Shown here: positions 8,605 to 17,455 of the stretch, one piece after another
Numbering within the stretch: position 1 is the stretch's first letter
Layout: each line of letters opens with the position of its first letter
Origin: Sphaerisporangium fuscum
GTDB taxonomy: Bacteria; Actinomycetota; Actinomycetes; Streptosporangiales; Streptosporangiaceae
Assembly (NCBI RefSeq): GCF_018531465.1
Contig: NZ_JAHDTF010000003.1
Span: 186,001 to 250,000, forward strand
Length of the DNA stretch: 64,000 nucleotides
Direction: 5' to 3'
Made by a program: the position numbers and the translations under genes
Notes under the pieces: generated by a model
What the model was told of the DNA's origin: nothing
The model's database searches: none
The model's input: the letters and a program-made list of their open reading frames with translations, nothing else

Positions 8605-8652
8605 ACCGGAGTCCCGTTCCGGCCCTTCGATGGGCCGGGGCGGGACTCCGGT
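8605..8652 (+). terminator. Strong hairpin after the class IV precursors (attenuator)
   Basis: A 12-bp outer stem (ACCGGAGTCCCG/CGGGACTCCGGT), a 2x2 internal loop and a 7-bp inner stem with a 6-nt loop. There is no T-run. It sits between lanA3 and the exporter genes, as expected for partial termination or for 3' protection that keeps precursor mRNA in excess over transporter mRNA. Confidence 0.75.
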
Positions 8653-8726
8653 CCCGTTCACCGGCTTTCGCCGTACGAGCCGCAGGAGGGTTCCGTCCGC
8701 CGTACGGCACGAACAGAGAGAAATCG

Positions 8727-10511
8727 ATGTCAGAACGTGTGCCGAATCCCGGCGCCGACGCGCCTCGGGAACAGGCGACCCACCGGCACGGCGACCGTCT
8801 GCTCGCCTCGGTGGCGCGCGGTGTCCGGGCACCCCTGGCGGTCACGGCCGCGGCCGCGGTCCTGTCGGCGGTCACCGCGCTCGCCCTGCCCGCCGTGCTC
8901 GCCGCGGCCGTGGACGGCGCGCTCACCGGCCGGGGCGGCCAGGCCGCCTGGCTCCTCGCCCTCGTCCTGGCCGCGGCCGCCTGCGCCGACGTCGCCGGCG
9001 GGGTCGCCGGCGCCGCGGCCACCGCGTCGGCCACGGCCGGCCTGCGCCTGCGCCTCACCGCCCACATCCTCGCGCTCGGCCCCGCCGGGGCCGGCCGTCT
9101 CCCCACCGGTGAGCTGGCCAACCGCCTGGTGAGCAACACGGCGACCAGCGGGGGTGTCCCGCTCACGATGCTCTACGCCGCCACAGGGCTGCTCACCTCG
9201 GCCGGTGGCGTCGTGGCGCTGCTGGTGACCGACTGGCGCGCGGGCGTGGCCTTCCTGGTCGGCGTGCCCGTCGCGGTGGTCGTCGTGCGGCTGCTCGTGG
9301 CGCGGATCTCGGAGGTGTACGACCGTTACCAGGGGGCGCAGGGCAGGCTGGCCGCGCGCCTGACCGACACGCTGGCCGGGGCTCGCACCGTGCGGGCCTC
9401 GGGCACCGCCGGCCGCGAGATCGCCCGGGTGCTCGTCCCTCTGGCCGATCTGTCCGCCGCCGGGCACGACATGTGGCGGGTCCAGGCGCGAGGCGTCTGG
9501 CGGATCGCGCTGCTGCTGCCGCTCGTCGAAGTGATCGTGCTCGCCGTGGCCGGGCTCGGCGTCACCGGCGGCCGCCTCGAACCGGGGCGGCTCCTGGCCG
9601 TCGCCGGCTACACGGCGATGGGACTGGGCCTCCTCGAACAGGCCGAAGCGCTCATGGGGGTCGCCCACGCCCGCTCCGCGTCCCGACGCCTCCAGGACGT
9701 GCTCCTCCTGCCCGCCCCGGCTCCCGGCACCCGCCCCCTCCGGCCCGGCGCCGGGGCGCTCTCGTTCCGCGGCGTGACCGTGACCGGCGAGGACACCGTG
9801 CTCCTGGACGGCGTGGACCTGGAGATACCCGCCGGGACACTGGCCGCCGTCGTCGGGCCCTCCGGCGCCGGCAAGACGACGCTGGCCCTGCTGGCCGGCC
9901 GGCTGCTGGACCCCGATCACGGCCAGGTGCTGCTCGACGGCCAGTGCCTGACCGATGTCCGCCCCGATTCGCTGCGCGCGGCCGTCGCCTACGCGTTCGA
10001 GCGCCCGGCACTGCTCGGCGGCGACCTCGCCGGGGCCGTCGCCTACGGCGGCCCGGCGCTCGGCCTGGACGCGGTCCGCCGGGCCGCCCGCGCCGCGCAC
10101 GTGGACGATGTCGTCCGCCGCCTGCCGCACGGGTACGCCACTCCCGCCGCCACCGCCCCACTCTCCGGCGGGGAACTCCAGCGGCTGGGCCTGGCGCGGG
10201 CGCTGGCGCGGCCGGCCCGCCTGACCGTCCTGGACGACGCCACCTCCAGCCTCGACACCGCGACGGAGGCCCAGGTGACCCGCACCCTGGTGGACGGCAT
10301 GCGAGGCTCCACCCGGCTGGTCATCGCCCACCGGGCCACCACCGCCGCCCGCGCCGACCTCGTCGTCTGGCTGCAGGACGGCCGGATCCGGGCCCAGGGT
10401 CGCCACGAGGCGCTGTGGAAGGACCCGGACTACCGCGCCCTCTTCGCCGCCGGCCCCCGGCCGGTCGGCGACACGTCCGAGATGGAGGAAACATGTCCGG
10501 TCCGGCGCTGA
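8727..10511 (+). CDS. ABC exporter half-transporter (TMD-NBD), lanthipeptide export
   Basis: A 594-residue fused transporter with six predicted membrane helices in residues ~25-320 and a nucleotide-binding domain in ~340-580. Walker A is GPSGAGKTT, the signature is LSGGELQRLGLARAL and the Walker B region reads LTVLDDATSSLD, with Asp where Glu is usual. There is no N-terminal C39 peptidase, so it would export but not cleave. The start ATG follows GAGAGAAATCG. It overlaps the next gene by 19 bp, suggesting a heterodimer. Export of the class IV products is the likely role, with self-protection possible. Confidence 0.88.
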   Translation: MSERVPNPGADAPREQATHRHGDRLLASVARGVRAPLAVTAAAAVLSAVTALALPAVLAAAVDGALTGRGGQAAWLLALVLAAAACADVAGGVAGAAATASATAGLRLRLTAHILALGPAGAGRLPTGELANRLVSNTATSGGVPLTMLYAATGLLTSAGGVVALLVTDWRAGVAFLVGVPVAVVVVRLLVARISEVYDRYQGAQGRLAARLTDTLAGARTVRASGTAGREIARVLVPLADLSAAGHDMWRVQARGVWRIALLLPLVEVIVLAVAGLGVTGGRLEPGRLLAVAGYTAMGLGLLEQAEALMGVAHARSASRRLQDVLLLPAPAPGTRPLRPGAGALSFRGVTVTGEDTVLLDGVDLEIPAGTLAAVVGPSGAGKTTLALLAGRLLDPDHGQVLLDGQCLTDVRPDSLRAAVAYAFERPALLGGDLAGAVAYGGPALGLDAVRRAARAAHVDDVVRRLPHGYATPAATAPLSGGELQRLGLARALARPARLTVLDDATSSLDTATEAQVTRTLVDGMRGSTRLVIAHRATTAARADLVVWLQDGRIRAQGRHEALWKDPDYRALFAAGPRPVGDTSEMEETCPVRR

Positions 10512-12310
10512 CCCGCCCACCGACGCCGGCCGTCCCGCCCCCCGCTTCCGGCACGACAGGCGGCCCCCGGCCCGTCGCCGGAGGCTTCGGCCTGCTGCTG
10601 TCCCTGCTGCGCCCGCTCAGGCGGCCGCTCGCCATCGCCCTGGTCTGGGCCCTGGTCGAGGCGGCCCCGACGCTGCTGTCCGGGCTGCTCGTCGCCGCCG
10701 CCGTCGACGGCGGCTTCCTCGCCGGGCGGCCGGGCACCGGCCTGGCCTGGCTTGGCGTGCTGGGCGCCGCGATGCTGCTCAAGGCCGCGGCCACGCGGCT
10801 GATGTTCCCTTATCTCGCCGCAGTGGTGGAGCCCCTCCGCGACGGCCTGGTACGGGCCGTCGTCACCGCCACCGTGACCCGGGCGGTCCGCGGCACCGAA
10901 CCGCCGGACACCGCCGCGGTCACCCGGCTCAGCGAGCAGGTCGAGATGCTGCGCAACCTGGTGTCGGGGCTGCTGCGCGGCACCCGTGCCCTGGGCATCT
11001 CCCTGGTCGCGGCGCTGGCGGGGGTGCTGGCGCTGTCCCCGCCGGTGGCGGCCGTCGTAGCCGTACCCGTGGCCGTGGCGCTGGTCATGTTCGCCCGGTT
11101 GATGCGCGTGCTCATGGACCGCCAGCGTGCGCTCATCCTCGCCGACGAGACGCTCACGGCGGCGGCCACGCCGATCCTCGCCGGCCTGCGGGACGTCAAG
11201 GCGTGCGGCGCGGAGGAGCAGGCGTACGCGACGGTGCGGGCCGCGGTGGACCGGCAGGCGGCGGCCACCCGGGCGCTGGCCCGGACGGGGCTGTGGCGGC
11301 GGCTCTGCGTCGCCGTCGGAGCGTACCTGCCGCTGCTCGGCCTGCTCGTCGCCGCCCGGCCGCTGGTGGAGGGGGGCCGGCTCAGCGCGGGAGAGGTCGT
11401 CGGCGCCGCCACCTACCTGGTGACCGGCCTCGAACCCGCTCTGCGATCGCTCGTCGGCACCATGGGGAGCTGGGGCGTGGCCCTGGTCGTCGGCTTGAAC
11501 CGGATCGCCGAGAGCATCGCCGTTCCCGAAGGCGCGGCGCCCGCCTCACCGTCCCACGCCGCCTCACCGGCCGGGCACGAACTACGGGCCGAGCGGCTGA
11601 CCTTCGCCTACGCCCCCGGAGCGACGCCCGTGGTGCGGGACCTCGATCTCATGATCCCCGAGGGAGAGCACCTGGCCGTCGTCGGCCCCAGCGGCATCGG
11701 CAAGTCGACGCTCTCGACGCTGCTCACCGGGCTGTGCGAGCCGACCGGGGGGAGGGTGACGTTCGGCGGGCTTCCGTTCGCGGCGGTGCCCGAAGACGTA
11801 CGGCGGAACCTGGTCGCGCTGGTGCCGCAGGAGGCGTACGTCTTCGCCGGCACGGTCGCCGAGAATCTCGCCTACCTGTGCCCGGCGGGCACCTCGGACG
11901 CCCGTCTGCGCGCGGCGGCGCGGGCGGTGGGCGCCGACGAGCTGGTCGAACGGCTCGGCGGGCTCCACGCCGTGATCGAGGAGCCCGCCGCGCTGTCGGC
12001 GGGCGAGAGACAACTGATCGCCTTGGCCCGCACCCATGCCTCACCGGCCCGTGTCGTCGTCCTCGACGAGGCGACCTGCCATCTGGACCCGGCGGCCGAG
12101 TCGACGGCCGAGACGGCGTTCGCGCGGCGCGGCGGGACGCTCATCGTGATCGCCCACCGCATCAGCTCCGCCGCCAGGGCCCGGCGCGTGCTCGTGCTGG
12201 ACGGTGAGACCGCGCTCCTCGGGACGCACCGGGATCTGCCGGCCCGATCTCCCCTGTACGCCGACCTGGTCGGCCACTGGTGGACTCCGCCGGCAGCCGA
12301 GCGGCCGTGA
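10493..12310 (+). CDS. ABC exporter half-transporter (TMD-NBD), partner subunit
   Basis: A 605-residue half-transporter with a Pro-rich start, six helices (~25-310) and a C-terminal ATPase domain. Walker A is GPSGIGKST, the signature is LSAGERQLIALART and Walker B is VVLDEATCHLD. The second signature residue is Ala instead of Gly. Together with the Asp at the Walker B end of the partner, this fits a heterodimer with one degenerate and one consensus ATP site. It is the last gene of the class IV operon and ends at a 17-bp terminator hairpin. Confidence 0.88.
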   Translation: MSGPALTRPPTPAVPPPASGTTGGPRPVAGGFGLLLSLLRPLRRPLAIALVWALVEAAPTLLSGLLVAAAVDGGFLAGRPGTGLAWLGVLGAAMLLKAAATRLMFPYLAAVVEPLRDGLVRAVVTATVTRAVRGTEPPDTAAVTRLSEQVEMLRNLVSGLLRGTRALGISLVAALAGVLALSPPVAAVVAVPVAVALVMFARLMRVLMDRQRALILADETLTAAATPILAGLRDVKACGAEEQAYATVRAAVDRQAAATRALARTGLWRRLCVAVGAYLPLLGLLVAARPLVEGGRLSAGEVVGAATYLVTGLEPALRSLVGTMGSWGVALVVGLNRIAESIAVPEGAAPASPSHAASPAGHELRAERLTFAYAPGATPVVRDLDLMIPEGEHLAVVGPSGIGKSTLSTLLTGLCEPTGGRVTFGGLPFAAVPEDVRRNLVALVPQEAYVFAGTVAENLAYLCPAGTSDARLRAAARAVGADELVERLGGLHAVIEEPAALSAGERQLIALARTHASPARVVVLDEATCHLDPAAESTAETAFARRGGTLIVIAHRISSAARARRVLVLDGETALLGTHRDLPARSPLYADLVGHWWTPPAAERP

Positions 12311-12323
12311 AGGACGGGCCCGC

Positions 12324-12362
12324 TCCTGACGGCCGCCCTCACACGGAGGGCGGCCGTCAGGA
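12324..12362. terminator. Bidirectional terminator between the class IV and class V operons
   Basis: A perfect 17-bp inverted repeat (arms 12324-12340 and 12346-12362) with a 5-nt loop. It lies between the converging exporter gene and M16 gene, and the right arm overlaps the stop codon of the M16 gene (12357-12359). It separates the two operons. Confidence 0.85.
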
Positions 12363-13592
12363 GGAGAAGCCCGCCGAGGCGAGCTCGAAACCCCCGCCGT
12401 ACCCTCCGAGCGCTCCGGGGTCCGCGGCGACCACGCCCGAGAACCGTTCCACAGCGAGGAACTCGTCGGCCGCCGCGATCACGGCCTCACGCGTCACCGC
12501 GGCGAGCCGGCGCGGGAAATCGAGGAGCAGGAGCGGGTCGACGGCCTTGGCCGCGAGGTCGGCGAGCGCGGAGGCGAACGCGGCGCGGGGCGCCAGGCGG
12601 GTCGCCATCGAGCCGAGGGCGTAGGCGCGGGCGGCGTCGATCTCCTGCTCGGTGGGCGGATGCGTCCGCATCCGGTGCAGCTCGGCGGTCAGCACCTCCA
12701 GGGCGGCGCCGGTGGTGGCGGCCGCGGTGTCGGCCTCGATCGCCAGCAGCCCGCTTCCCGGGCGGGTGTCGAAGAACGTGGTGACCCCGTACACGTAGCC
12801 CTTGTCCTCGCGCAGGCTTCTGGACAGCCGTGAGGAGAGGTAGCCGCCCAGGGCGTTGCAGGCCAGGAAGAGCGCGGGGTAGCGCTCGTGGCCGGCCGTC
12901 ACCGCCGGCGCGCGCAGCCGGATCCGGGACTGCGGCGCGCCCGGCCGTGGCAGCGCCACCAGCCGCCCGCCCTCGATCCGGGGAAGCGGCGGCAGCGGGG
13001 ACGCGCCCGCCGCGGGCGGCCGCCAGCCGGCCAGCGCCTGCTCCGCCGCGTCGGCCATCCGCCCCGGGTCCTCGTCCGCGAGGATCACCAGCAGGGCGCC
13101 GCGCGGGTCGAACGGCGGACGCCGCACCCGCCCGATCGCGGCCAGCTCCTTCTCCTCCGGCAGGTGGAAGGCCGCGGGATGGTCGCCGAACAGGTGCCGC
13201 GCCAGGTCGGACCTGACGGTGACGTCCGGGTGGGTTCGGGTCAGCCGGAGCCGCGCGATCAGCCGGCCACGCGCCGGCCCCGGCTCGGTGGGCACGTCCC
13301 GCACCATCTCCGCCAGGGCCGGCATCAGGGCGCGCAGGTCCGCCAGGGGAGAGCCGGCGGCGACGGTGGTCTGGTGGACGTCGGCCGTCGCGGTCACCTC
13401 CGTCACGCCGTCGTCCCTGCCGTGTCCCTCCGGCAGGCAGGCGGCCAGCAGCATGGCCTCGGCCAGATCGCGCCGGGTCGGGCAGGGCGAGGGGAGGTGG
13501 AGGCGCGCTTCGGCCAGGGGCGTGCCGCCGTGCCGCAGCGCAAGCAGGCGCAGTCCGTTCCCCAGGGTGCGATCGACGAGGGCCCGCCTCAT
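12357..13592 (-). CDS. M16 family peptidase-like protein, inactive partner (LanP2 type)
   Basis: A 411-residue M16 fold protein with no HxxEH zinc motif. It retains the C-terminal R/Y-type substrate-binding region (KGYVYGVTTFF, then a SRL/RGY-like segment). Bacterial M16 heterodimers pair one zinc-bearing and one inactive subunit, and this gene overlaps the active one by an ATGA. Paired M16 proteases occur in class V lanthipeptide clusters such as the lexapeptide cluster. The inferred role is removal of the class V leader together with the upstream gene product. Confidence 0.85.
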   Translation of the reverse strand: MRRALVDRTLGNGLRLLALRHGGTPLAEARLHLPSPCPTRRDLAEAMLLAACLPEGHGRDDGVTEVTATADVHQTTVAAGSPLADLRALMPALAEMVRDVPTEPGPARGRLIARLRLTRTHPDVTVRSDLARHLFGDHPAAFHLPEEKELAAIGRVRRPPFDPRGALLVILADEDPGRMADAAEQALAGWRPPAAGASPLPPLPRIEGGRLVALPRPGAPQSRIRLRAPAVTAGHERYPALFLACNALGGYLSSRLSRSLREDKGYVYGVTTFFDTRPGSGLLAIEADTAAATTGAALEVLTAELHRMRTHPPTEQEIDAARAYALGSMATRLAPRAAFASALADLAAKAVDPLLLLDFPRRLAAVTREAVIAAADEFLAVERFSGVVAADPGALGGYGGGFELASAGFSS

Positions 13593-14857
13593 CGCCCTTC
13601 CCCCGGGACGACTCTGAGCAGCGCGCGGGAGTCCGGCCGCAAGGCGTGAGCCGCCGCCGCCACATCGGAGGCGGTCACCCCGTCGCACAGCTCCGGGAGC
13701 CGGGCCAGGCGCCCGGGATCGCCGAACAGCAGCTCGAAGCGCCCCAGCATCCGCAGCCGGTTGGCGAGCTGGTCCATCGACCGGTGATGGGAGGTCATCC
13801 ACCGGTTGCGGCGATGCCGCACCTCTTCCTCGGTGGGGCCCGCGGCGCCGAGCGATTCCAGCTCGGCGTCCAGCGCGGCCAGCACCCTCTCGGCCGGCAG
13901 CTCCTCCGGATGGACGGCGGTCATGATCCAGATGTCGGGATCGTGGGCGTCGAGGAAGTCGAACAGGCCGACGCGGGCCGAGAGGGTGACGTCCTGACCC
14001 GTCTCGCGCCGCAGCCGCTCACGCAGCCGCGGCCTGGTGCCTCCGGTGAGCACACCCGCCAGGGCGGCCAGCGCGAAATGCGCGGCCGGATCGGCGCCAG
14101 GGTCGGGCACCCGGTGGCCCACGGCCAGGGCGGGAAGGGGCGCCAGCGGGTCGGTGTACTCGGCCTCCAGCCGCCCGGCGGGCTCCGGCTCCCAGTGGGA
14201 GACGCGCTCCTGGACGGGCCGGGGCGGGATCCGCCCGAACGCACGCTCGGCGGCCTCCAGTACCCGGCCGGGCTCGATGTCACCCGTGACCGTCAGCACG
14301 GCGTTGGCGGGGCTGTAGTGACGATCGAAGAACTCCGCGCAGTCGTGCGGGCCGACGTTCCGCAGGGCGGCGTGGTCGCCGTACCCGTCGTGGGCGTTGG
14401 CGAAGTCGCGGAAGATCACGGGAGAGAGCCTGGGCCAGGGGAACCCGCCGTAGGGCTTGCGGACCTTGCCCAGGACCTCCTCCCGCACGACCGCCGCCTG
14501 GACCCGCACGGCCCGCTCGGTGATCTTGGGGGCGCGCATGCGGTCGGCCTCGAGGGTGATCACCTGCGTGACCGCGCCGGCGGGGACGACGGTGTAGAAG
14601 TCGGTGTAGTCCTGCCGGGTGGAGGCGTTGCAGAACCCTCCGATGCTCTCCACCTGCTGGAAATGGTCGCGCTCGCTGCCCTCGGCCCCCTGGAACATCA
14701 GGTGCTCGAACAGGTGGGCCAGCCCCGAACTGCCTTCGGTCTCCGCCCGGAAGCCGACGCCGTAGTGGACGGCGACGCCCGCGACGGGCGCGGAACGCTC
14801 CTCCTCGACGACCACCCGCAGCCCGTTGGCCAGCGTCACGCGCGTGATCTCGCTCAT
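13589..14857 (-). CDS. M16 family zinc peptidase, active subunit (LanP1 type)
   Basis: A 422-residue protein with the inverted zinc motif HLFEH (His48, Glu51, His52) near the N-terminus and a downstream REE segment that can provide the third ligand. No signal peptide is seen, so it should act in the cytoplasm. The ATG at 14857 overlaps the stop of the upstream gene (ATGA). Together with the inactive partner it forms a likely leader-removing protease for the class V precursor, by analogy with lexapeptide-type clusters. Confidence 0.88.
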   Translation of the reverse strand: MSEITRVTLANGLRVVVEEERSAPVAGVAVHYGVGFRAETEGSSGLAHLFEHLMFQGAEGSERDHFQQVESIGGFCNASTRQDYTDFYTVVPAGAVTQVITLEADRMRAPKITERAVRVQAAVVREEVLGKVRKPYGGFPWPRLSPVIFRDFANAHDGYGDHAALRNVGPHDCAEFFDRHYSPANAVLTVTGDIEPGRVLEAAERAFGRIPPRPVQERVSHWEPEPAGRLEAEYTDPLAPLPALAVGHRVPDPGADPAAHFALAALAGVLTGGTRPRLRERLRRETGQDVTLSARVGLFDFLDAHDPDIWIMTAVHPEELPAERVLAALDAELESLGAAGPTEEEVRHRRNRWMTSHHRSMDQLANRLRMLGRFELLFGDPGRLARLPELCDGVTASDVAAAAHALRPDSRALLRVVPGEGR

Positions 14858-15822
14858 AGCCGGCTCACACCCGCCGGGGACGGCAGGAGCCGCCCGTCGT
14901 CCGCCGCGTCGATCACACCCGCGACGAGCCGCAGCGTTTCCAGCAGCATCTCGTGCCACCCCACGTAGGTGGCGAAGTCGTGGGCGTGGGTCAGGAACCG
15001 CACGGCGGCCTGGCGCCCCACGGCGTGGGCGTCCAGAACGCCGCCGTAGCCGTCCAGGACGCAGCGGATGAGAGCGTCGAAGCCGGCGGTGCCGACGCCG
15101 CCCCGCGACCCCTGGCGGGCTTGGCGCGATCGCGCCAGTTCGCGGAACTCCACCAGCTCGCCGATGAGCCAGCCGGCGTCCGACTCCGGCGGGCCCGCGC
15201 CGAGGTCCTCGCCGGTCAGCAGGCCACCGTCCCGGTGAGCGATCAGGGGGAGGAGGATGCCGGCGCTCGGCGCGCCGTGAAGCAGCACCCGCCTTCCCTC
15301 TCGGGACGGCTCGCACCACGCCCCGGCCAGGGCCATCCGGTCACGTCCCAGGATCTCGGCGGCGTGGCGGCGGAACTGCGCCGGCCCGGCGTCCCCGTCC
15401 CCGCCGCGCAGCCAGGAGAGCAGCCGCCGCGGCCCTTCCGGGGACGGCATGCCGGCCCGCGGGAGGGGGACGGCATGCAGCCGGGCGAGCGCCGCGGCCG
15501 TCTCCACGAGGGTGTCAGCGGCGATCCGCTCGAGATCGGGCTCTCCCGGGTTCCGGCCGTGGCGGAGGAACATGCCCGCGAGCGAGCGGGCCTGGGTGGT
15601 CCGGTACGCCATGCCTCCGCCGTCCACGGGTTCGCCGAAGGTGAGACTCACCGGCCCGGCCGCGACGGGCCGGACGGCGGCGAGGACGGCGGGATCGGGT
15701 TCGCGCAGCGGGCCGCCGTGGCCGGGCCCGGGGCGCCGGATCCATCGATAGCCGCCCTCGTCGCACCGGACGATCGTGGTGCGCAGGAAACCGGTGCCGA
15801 AGTCCTCGACGACCTCGCTCAT
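14854..15822 (-). CDS. Degenerate kinase-fold protein, class V LanX candidate
   Basis: A 322-residue protein of the class V operon. Its C-terminal half looks like an aminoglycoside-phosphotransferase fold: VLLHGAPSAG where an active enzyme has HGD-x4-N, then GEDLGAGPPESDAGWLIGEL where the metal-binding Asp region would be. The catalytic Asp is replaced by Ala184. It would therefore not be an active kinase. Class V clusters need LanK, LanY and LanX. The first two are present upstream, so this gene is the positional candidate for LanX, thought to act in dehydration or cyclisation. The assignment is by context. It is ATGA-coupled on both sides. Confidence 0.6.
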   Translation of the reverse strand: MSEVVEDFGTGFLRTTIVRCDEGGYRWIRRPGPGHGGPLREPDPAVLAAVRPVAAGPVSLTFGEPVDGGGMAYRTTQARSLAGMFLRHGRNPGEPDLERIAADTLVETAAALARLHAVPLPRAGMPSPEGPRRLLSWLRGGDGDAGPAQFRRHAAEILGRDRMALAGAWCEPSREGRRVLLHGAPSAGILLPLIAHRDGGLLTGEDLGAGPPESDAGWLIGELVEFRELARSRQARQGSRGGVGTAGFDALIRCVLDGYGGVLDAHAVGRQAAVRFLTHAHDFATYVGWHEMLLETLRLVAGVIDAADDGRLLPSPAGVSRL

Positions 15823-16415
15823 CTGGCCTCTCTCTCACAGGTCTCGCGTAGCTTCTCGACGCGTTCGAGCAGGAACGGCAGCGGGGCGGCCGCCGAGGCG
15901 TCCCGGTCGCGGGTGTGGAAGCTCACGGTGGGCACGGGGTCGGCGACCACGACGTTGGGCCGGGCGGCGAGCGCCGCTAGGTTGCGCTGGTAGGCGTGTG
16001 AGCCGGTGGCTCCCGGAGGCAGGGCCGGCGCGATCCCGATCGGCGCGGAGGTGCACTGGAGCGCCAGCAGCGCGGGGGTGTCGCCGAGGCCGCCGGCGAA
16101 CCGGCTCAGGAAGTTGTAGCTCGCCGGGTAGACCAGGACGGTGTCCGGCCAGCCGGCGTAGTCGACGTGGGGCGCGCCCGGCTCCGGGTCCTCCGCCCAG
16201 GCGTCGAGCGGCGCCTCCCGGCCGATGATGGCCGCGATCGCCCGCCGGCTCACGAACCGGGCCGCGCTCCTGGTCACCACCACCCGCGTCTCCAGGCGCG
16301 GGTGGACGTGGCCCAGCCAGTTGAGCCAGTACGGCAGGAAGGCGGCGCTCACGCATCCGGTGACGAGCATGAGCAGCCGCTCGGCGCGCAAGGGAGGGTG
16401 CCCGCTGTCACTCAT
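15819..16415 (-). CDS. lanD: Flavoprotein cysteine decarboxylase (LanD/EpiD family)
   Basis: A 198-residue HFCD-family protein. It shows the N-terminal LVTGCVSA segment, the PASYNFLSRFAGGLGD block that corresponds to the PxxxN substrate/flavin region, and PALPPG followed by a conserved YQRNL segment. The family oxidatively decarboxylates a C-terminal Cys to an enethiol that is captured as AviCys or AviMeCys. This fits exactly with the class V precursor ending in Cys. It overlaps the upstream reductase by 8 bp and the downstream gene by an ATGA. Confidence 0.88.
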   Translation of the reverse strand: MSDSGHPPLRAERLLMLVTGCVSAAFLPYWLNWLGHVHPRLETRVVVTRSAARFVSRRAIAAIIGREAPLDAWAEDPEPGAPHVDYAGWPDTVLVYPASYNFLSRFAGGLGDTPALLALQCTSAPIGIAPALPPGATGSHAYQRNLAALAARPNVVVADPVPTVSFHTRDRDASAAAPLPFLLERVEKLRETCEREAR

Positions 16416-17376
16416 CGGCGTCCGCCAGGGCGCCGAGGATCCGCGCGGCGTCCGCCACGGCCGCCGCCGACCCCTCGGTCCGCAGCACACCGGCCGGATT
16501 GAGGACGACCTCGTCCACGCCCGCCTCGCGGTAGGCGCGCAGCCGCTCGACGACCTGTTCCGGCGTGCCGTACACATAAACGCCAGCCTCCACCAGCGCC
16601 GCGGCGCCGGCACGGGGGTCGGCCGGATCGGCGGGGACGCCGGCCCGTCTGAGCATGCCGGTGTAGTGCGGCGCGGTCAGGTGCAGCCGGGCGCCGGCCT
16701 GCGCGAGCCTCACCGGGTCACGGCCGGGGCCGGCCAGCGCCACGTGCACGACGGTCGCGACGCGGGGCATCGCGCGCCCGCCCGCGGCGGCGCCCGCCGC
16801 CAGGGCGGGCACGAGCACGTCCCTGACGTAGCCGGGCGGCGTCATCCAGGTGATCGCCACGTCGGCGACGGCGCCCGCGGCCCGTGCCATGCCCGGACGG
16901 ATGACGCCCAGGCCCACCTCGACGGGCGGATGCTCCATCGGTGGCAACCCGACGGAGGCGACGCAGGCCTCGCAGGCGTGATCGAAGATCCCGCCGCCGA
17001 GGCTGGCGCGCACGGCGCGGGCGTACCCGGCCGCGGCCGTCGCCGGCTTCTCGTACGGCACGCCGCGCAGCGCCCCGACCAGCTCGGGGGTGGCGGCGCC
17101 GTACCCGGCGACCACCGGCCGCCCGGTGAGCAGCGCCAGGCTGCGCGCCTGGGCGGCCGCCTCCATGGGATGCCGCAGCGGCATCAGCGTGACGCCGATC
17201 CCGGCAGGCACCTTGATGCCCATGCCGGCCAGGTAGGCGATCGCCTGATGCGTCTCGGCCATCACGGACTGCCCCATCCAGAGCCGGCCGGCCAGCCCGT
17301 CCATCACCAGCCGGCCGAAGGGCGCGACCTCGCCGGGATGCGTGGGCTGGAGCGGGAACAGAAGTGCGGGAGCCAT
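16408..17376 (-). CDS. F420-dependent LLM-class reductase (LanJ candidate)
   Basis: A 322-residue luciferase-like (LLM) TIM-barrel protein starting at ATG 17376 behind GGAGGTG. F420H2-dependent LLM enzymes in lanthipeptide clusters (the LanJC type, for example in the lexapeptide pathway) reduce dehydroalanine or dehydrobutyrine to D-Ala or D-Abu. It lies directly downstream of the precursor gene and overlaps lanD, so a tailoring role on the class V peptide is the most likely function. Cofactor choice (F420 rather than FMN) is inferred from family and genus. Confidence 0.8.
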   Translation of the reverse strand: MAPALLFPLQPTHPGEVAPFGRLVMDGLAGRLWMGQSVMAETHQAIAYLAGMGIKVPAGIGVTLMPLRHPMEAAAQARSLALLTGRPVVAGYGAATPELVGALRGVPYEKPATAAAGYARAVRASLGGGIFDHACEACVASVGLPPMEHPPVEVGLGVIRPGMARAAGAVADVAITWMTPPGYVRDVLVPALAAGAAAGGRAMPRVATVVHVALAGPGRDPVRLAQAGARLHLTAPHYTGMLRRAGVPADPADPRAGAAALVEAGVYVYGTPEQVVERLRAYREAGVDEVVLNPAGVLRTEGSAAAVADAARILGALADADE

Positions 17377-17409
17377 GACACCTCCAAGATCACCTGTTGG
17401 TCCGGAGCG

Positions 17410-17441
17410 GTGGCGGTGCCGCGGGCCCACGGCGCCGCCAC
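17410..17441 (-). terminator. Attenuator hairpin after the class V precursor
   Basis: On the minus strand, arms GTGGCGG-x-GCCG and CGGC-x-CCGCCAC pair with one mismatch around an 8-nt loop, in the 79-bp gap between the precursor and the reductase. There is no T-run. The position suits partial termination that leaves the precursor transcript in excess over the tailoring genes. Confidence 0.6.
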
Positions 17442-17455
17442 TCACTGCCGGGTCA

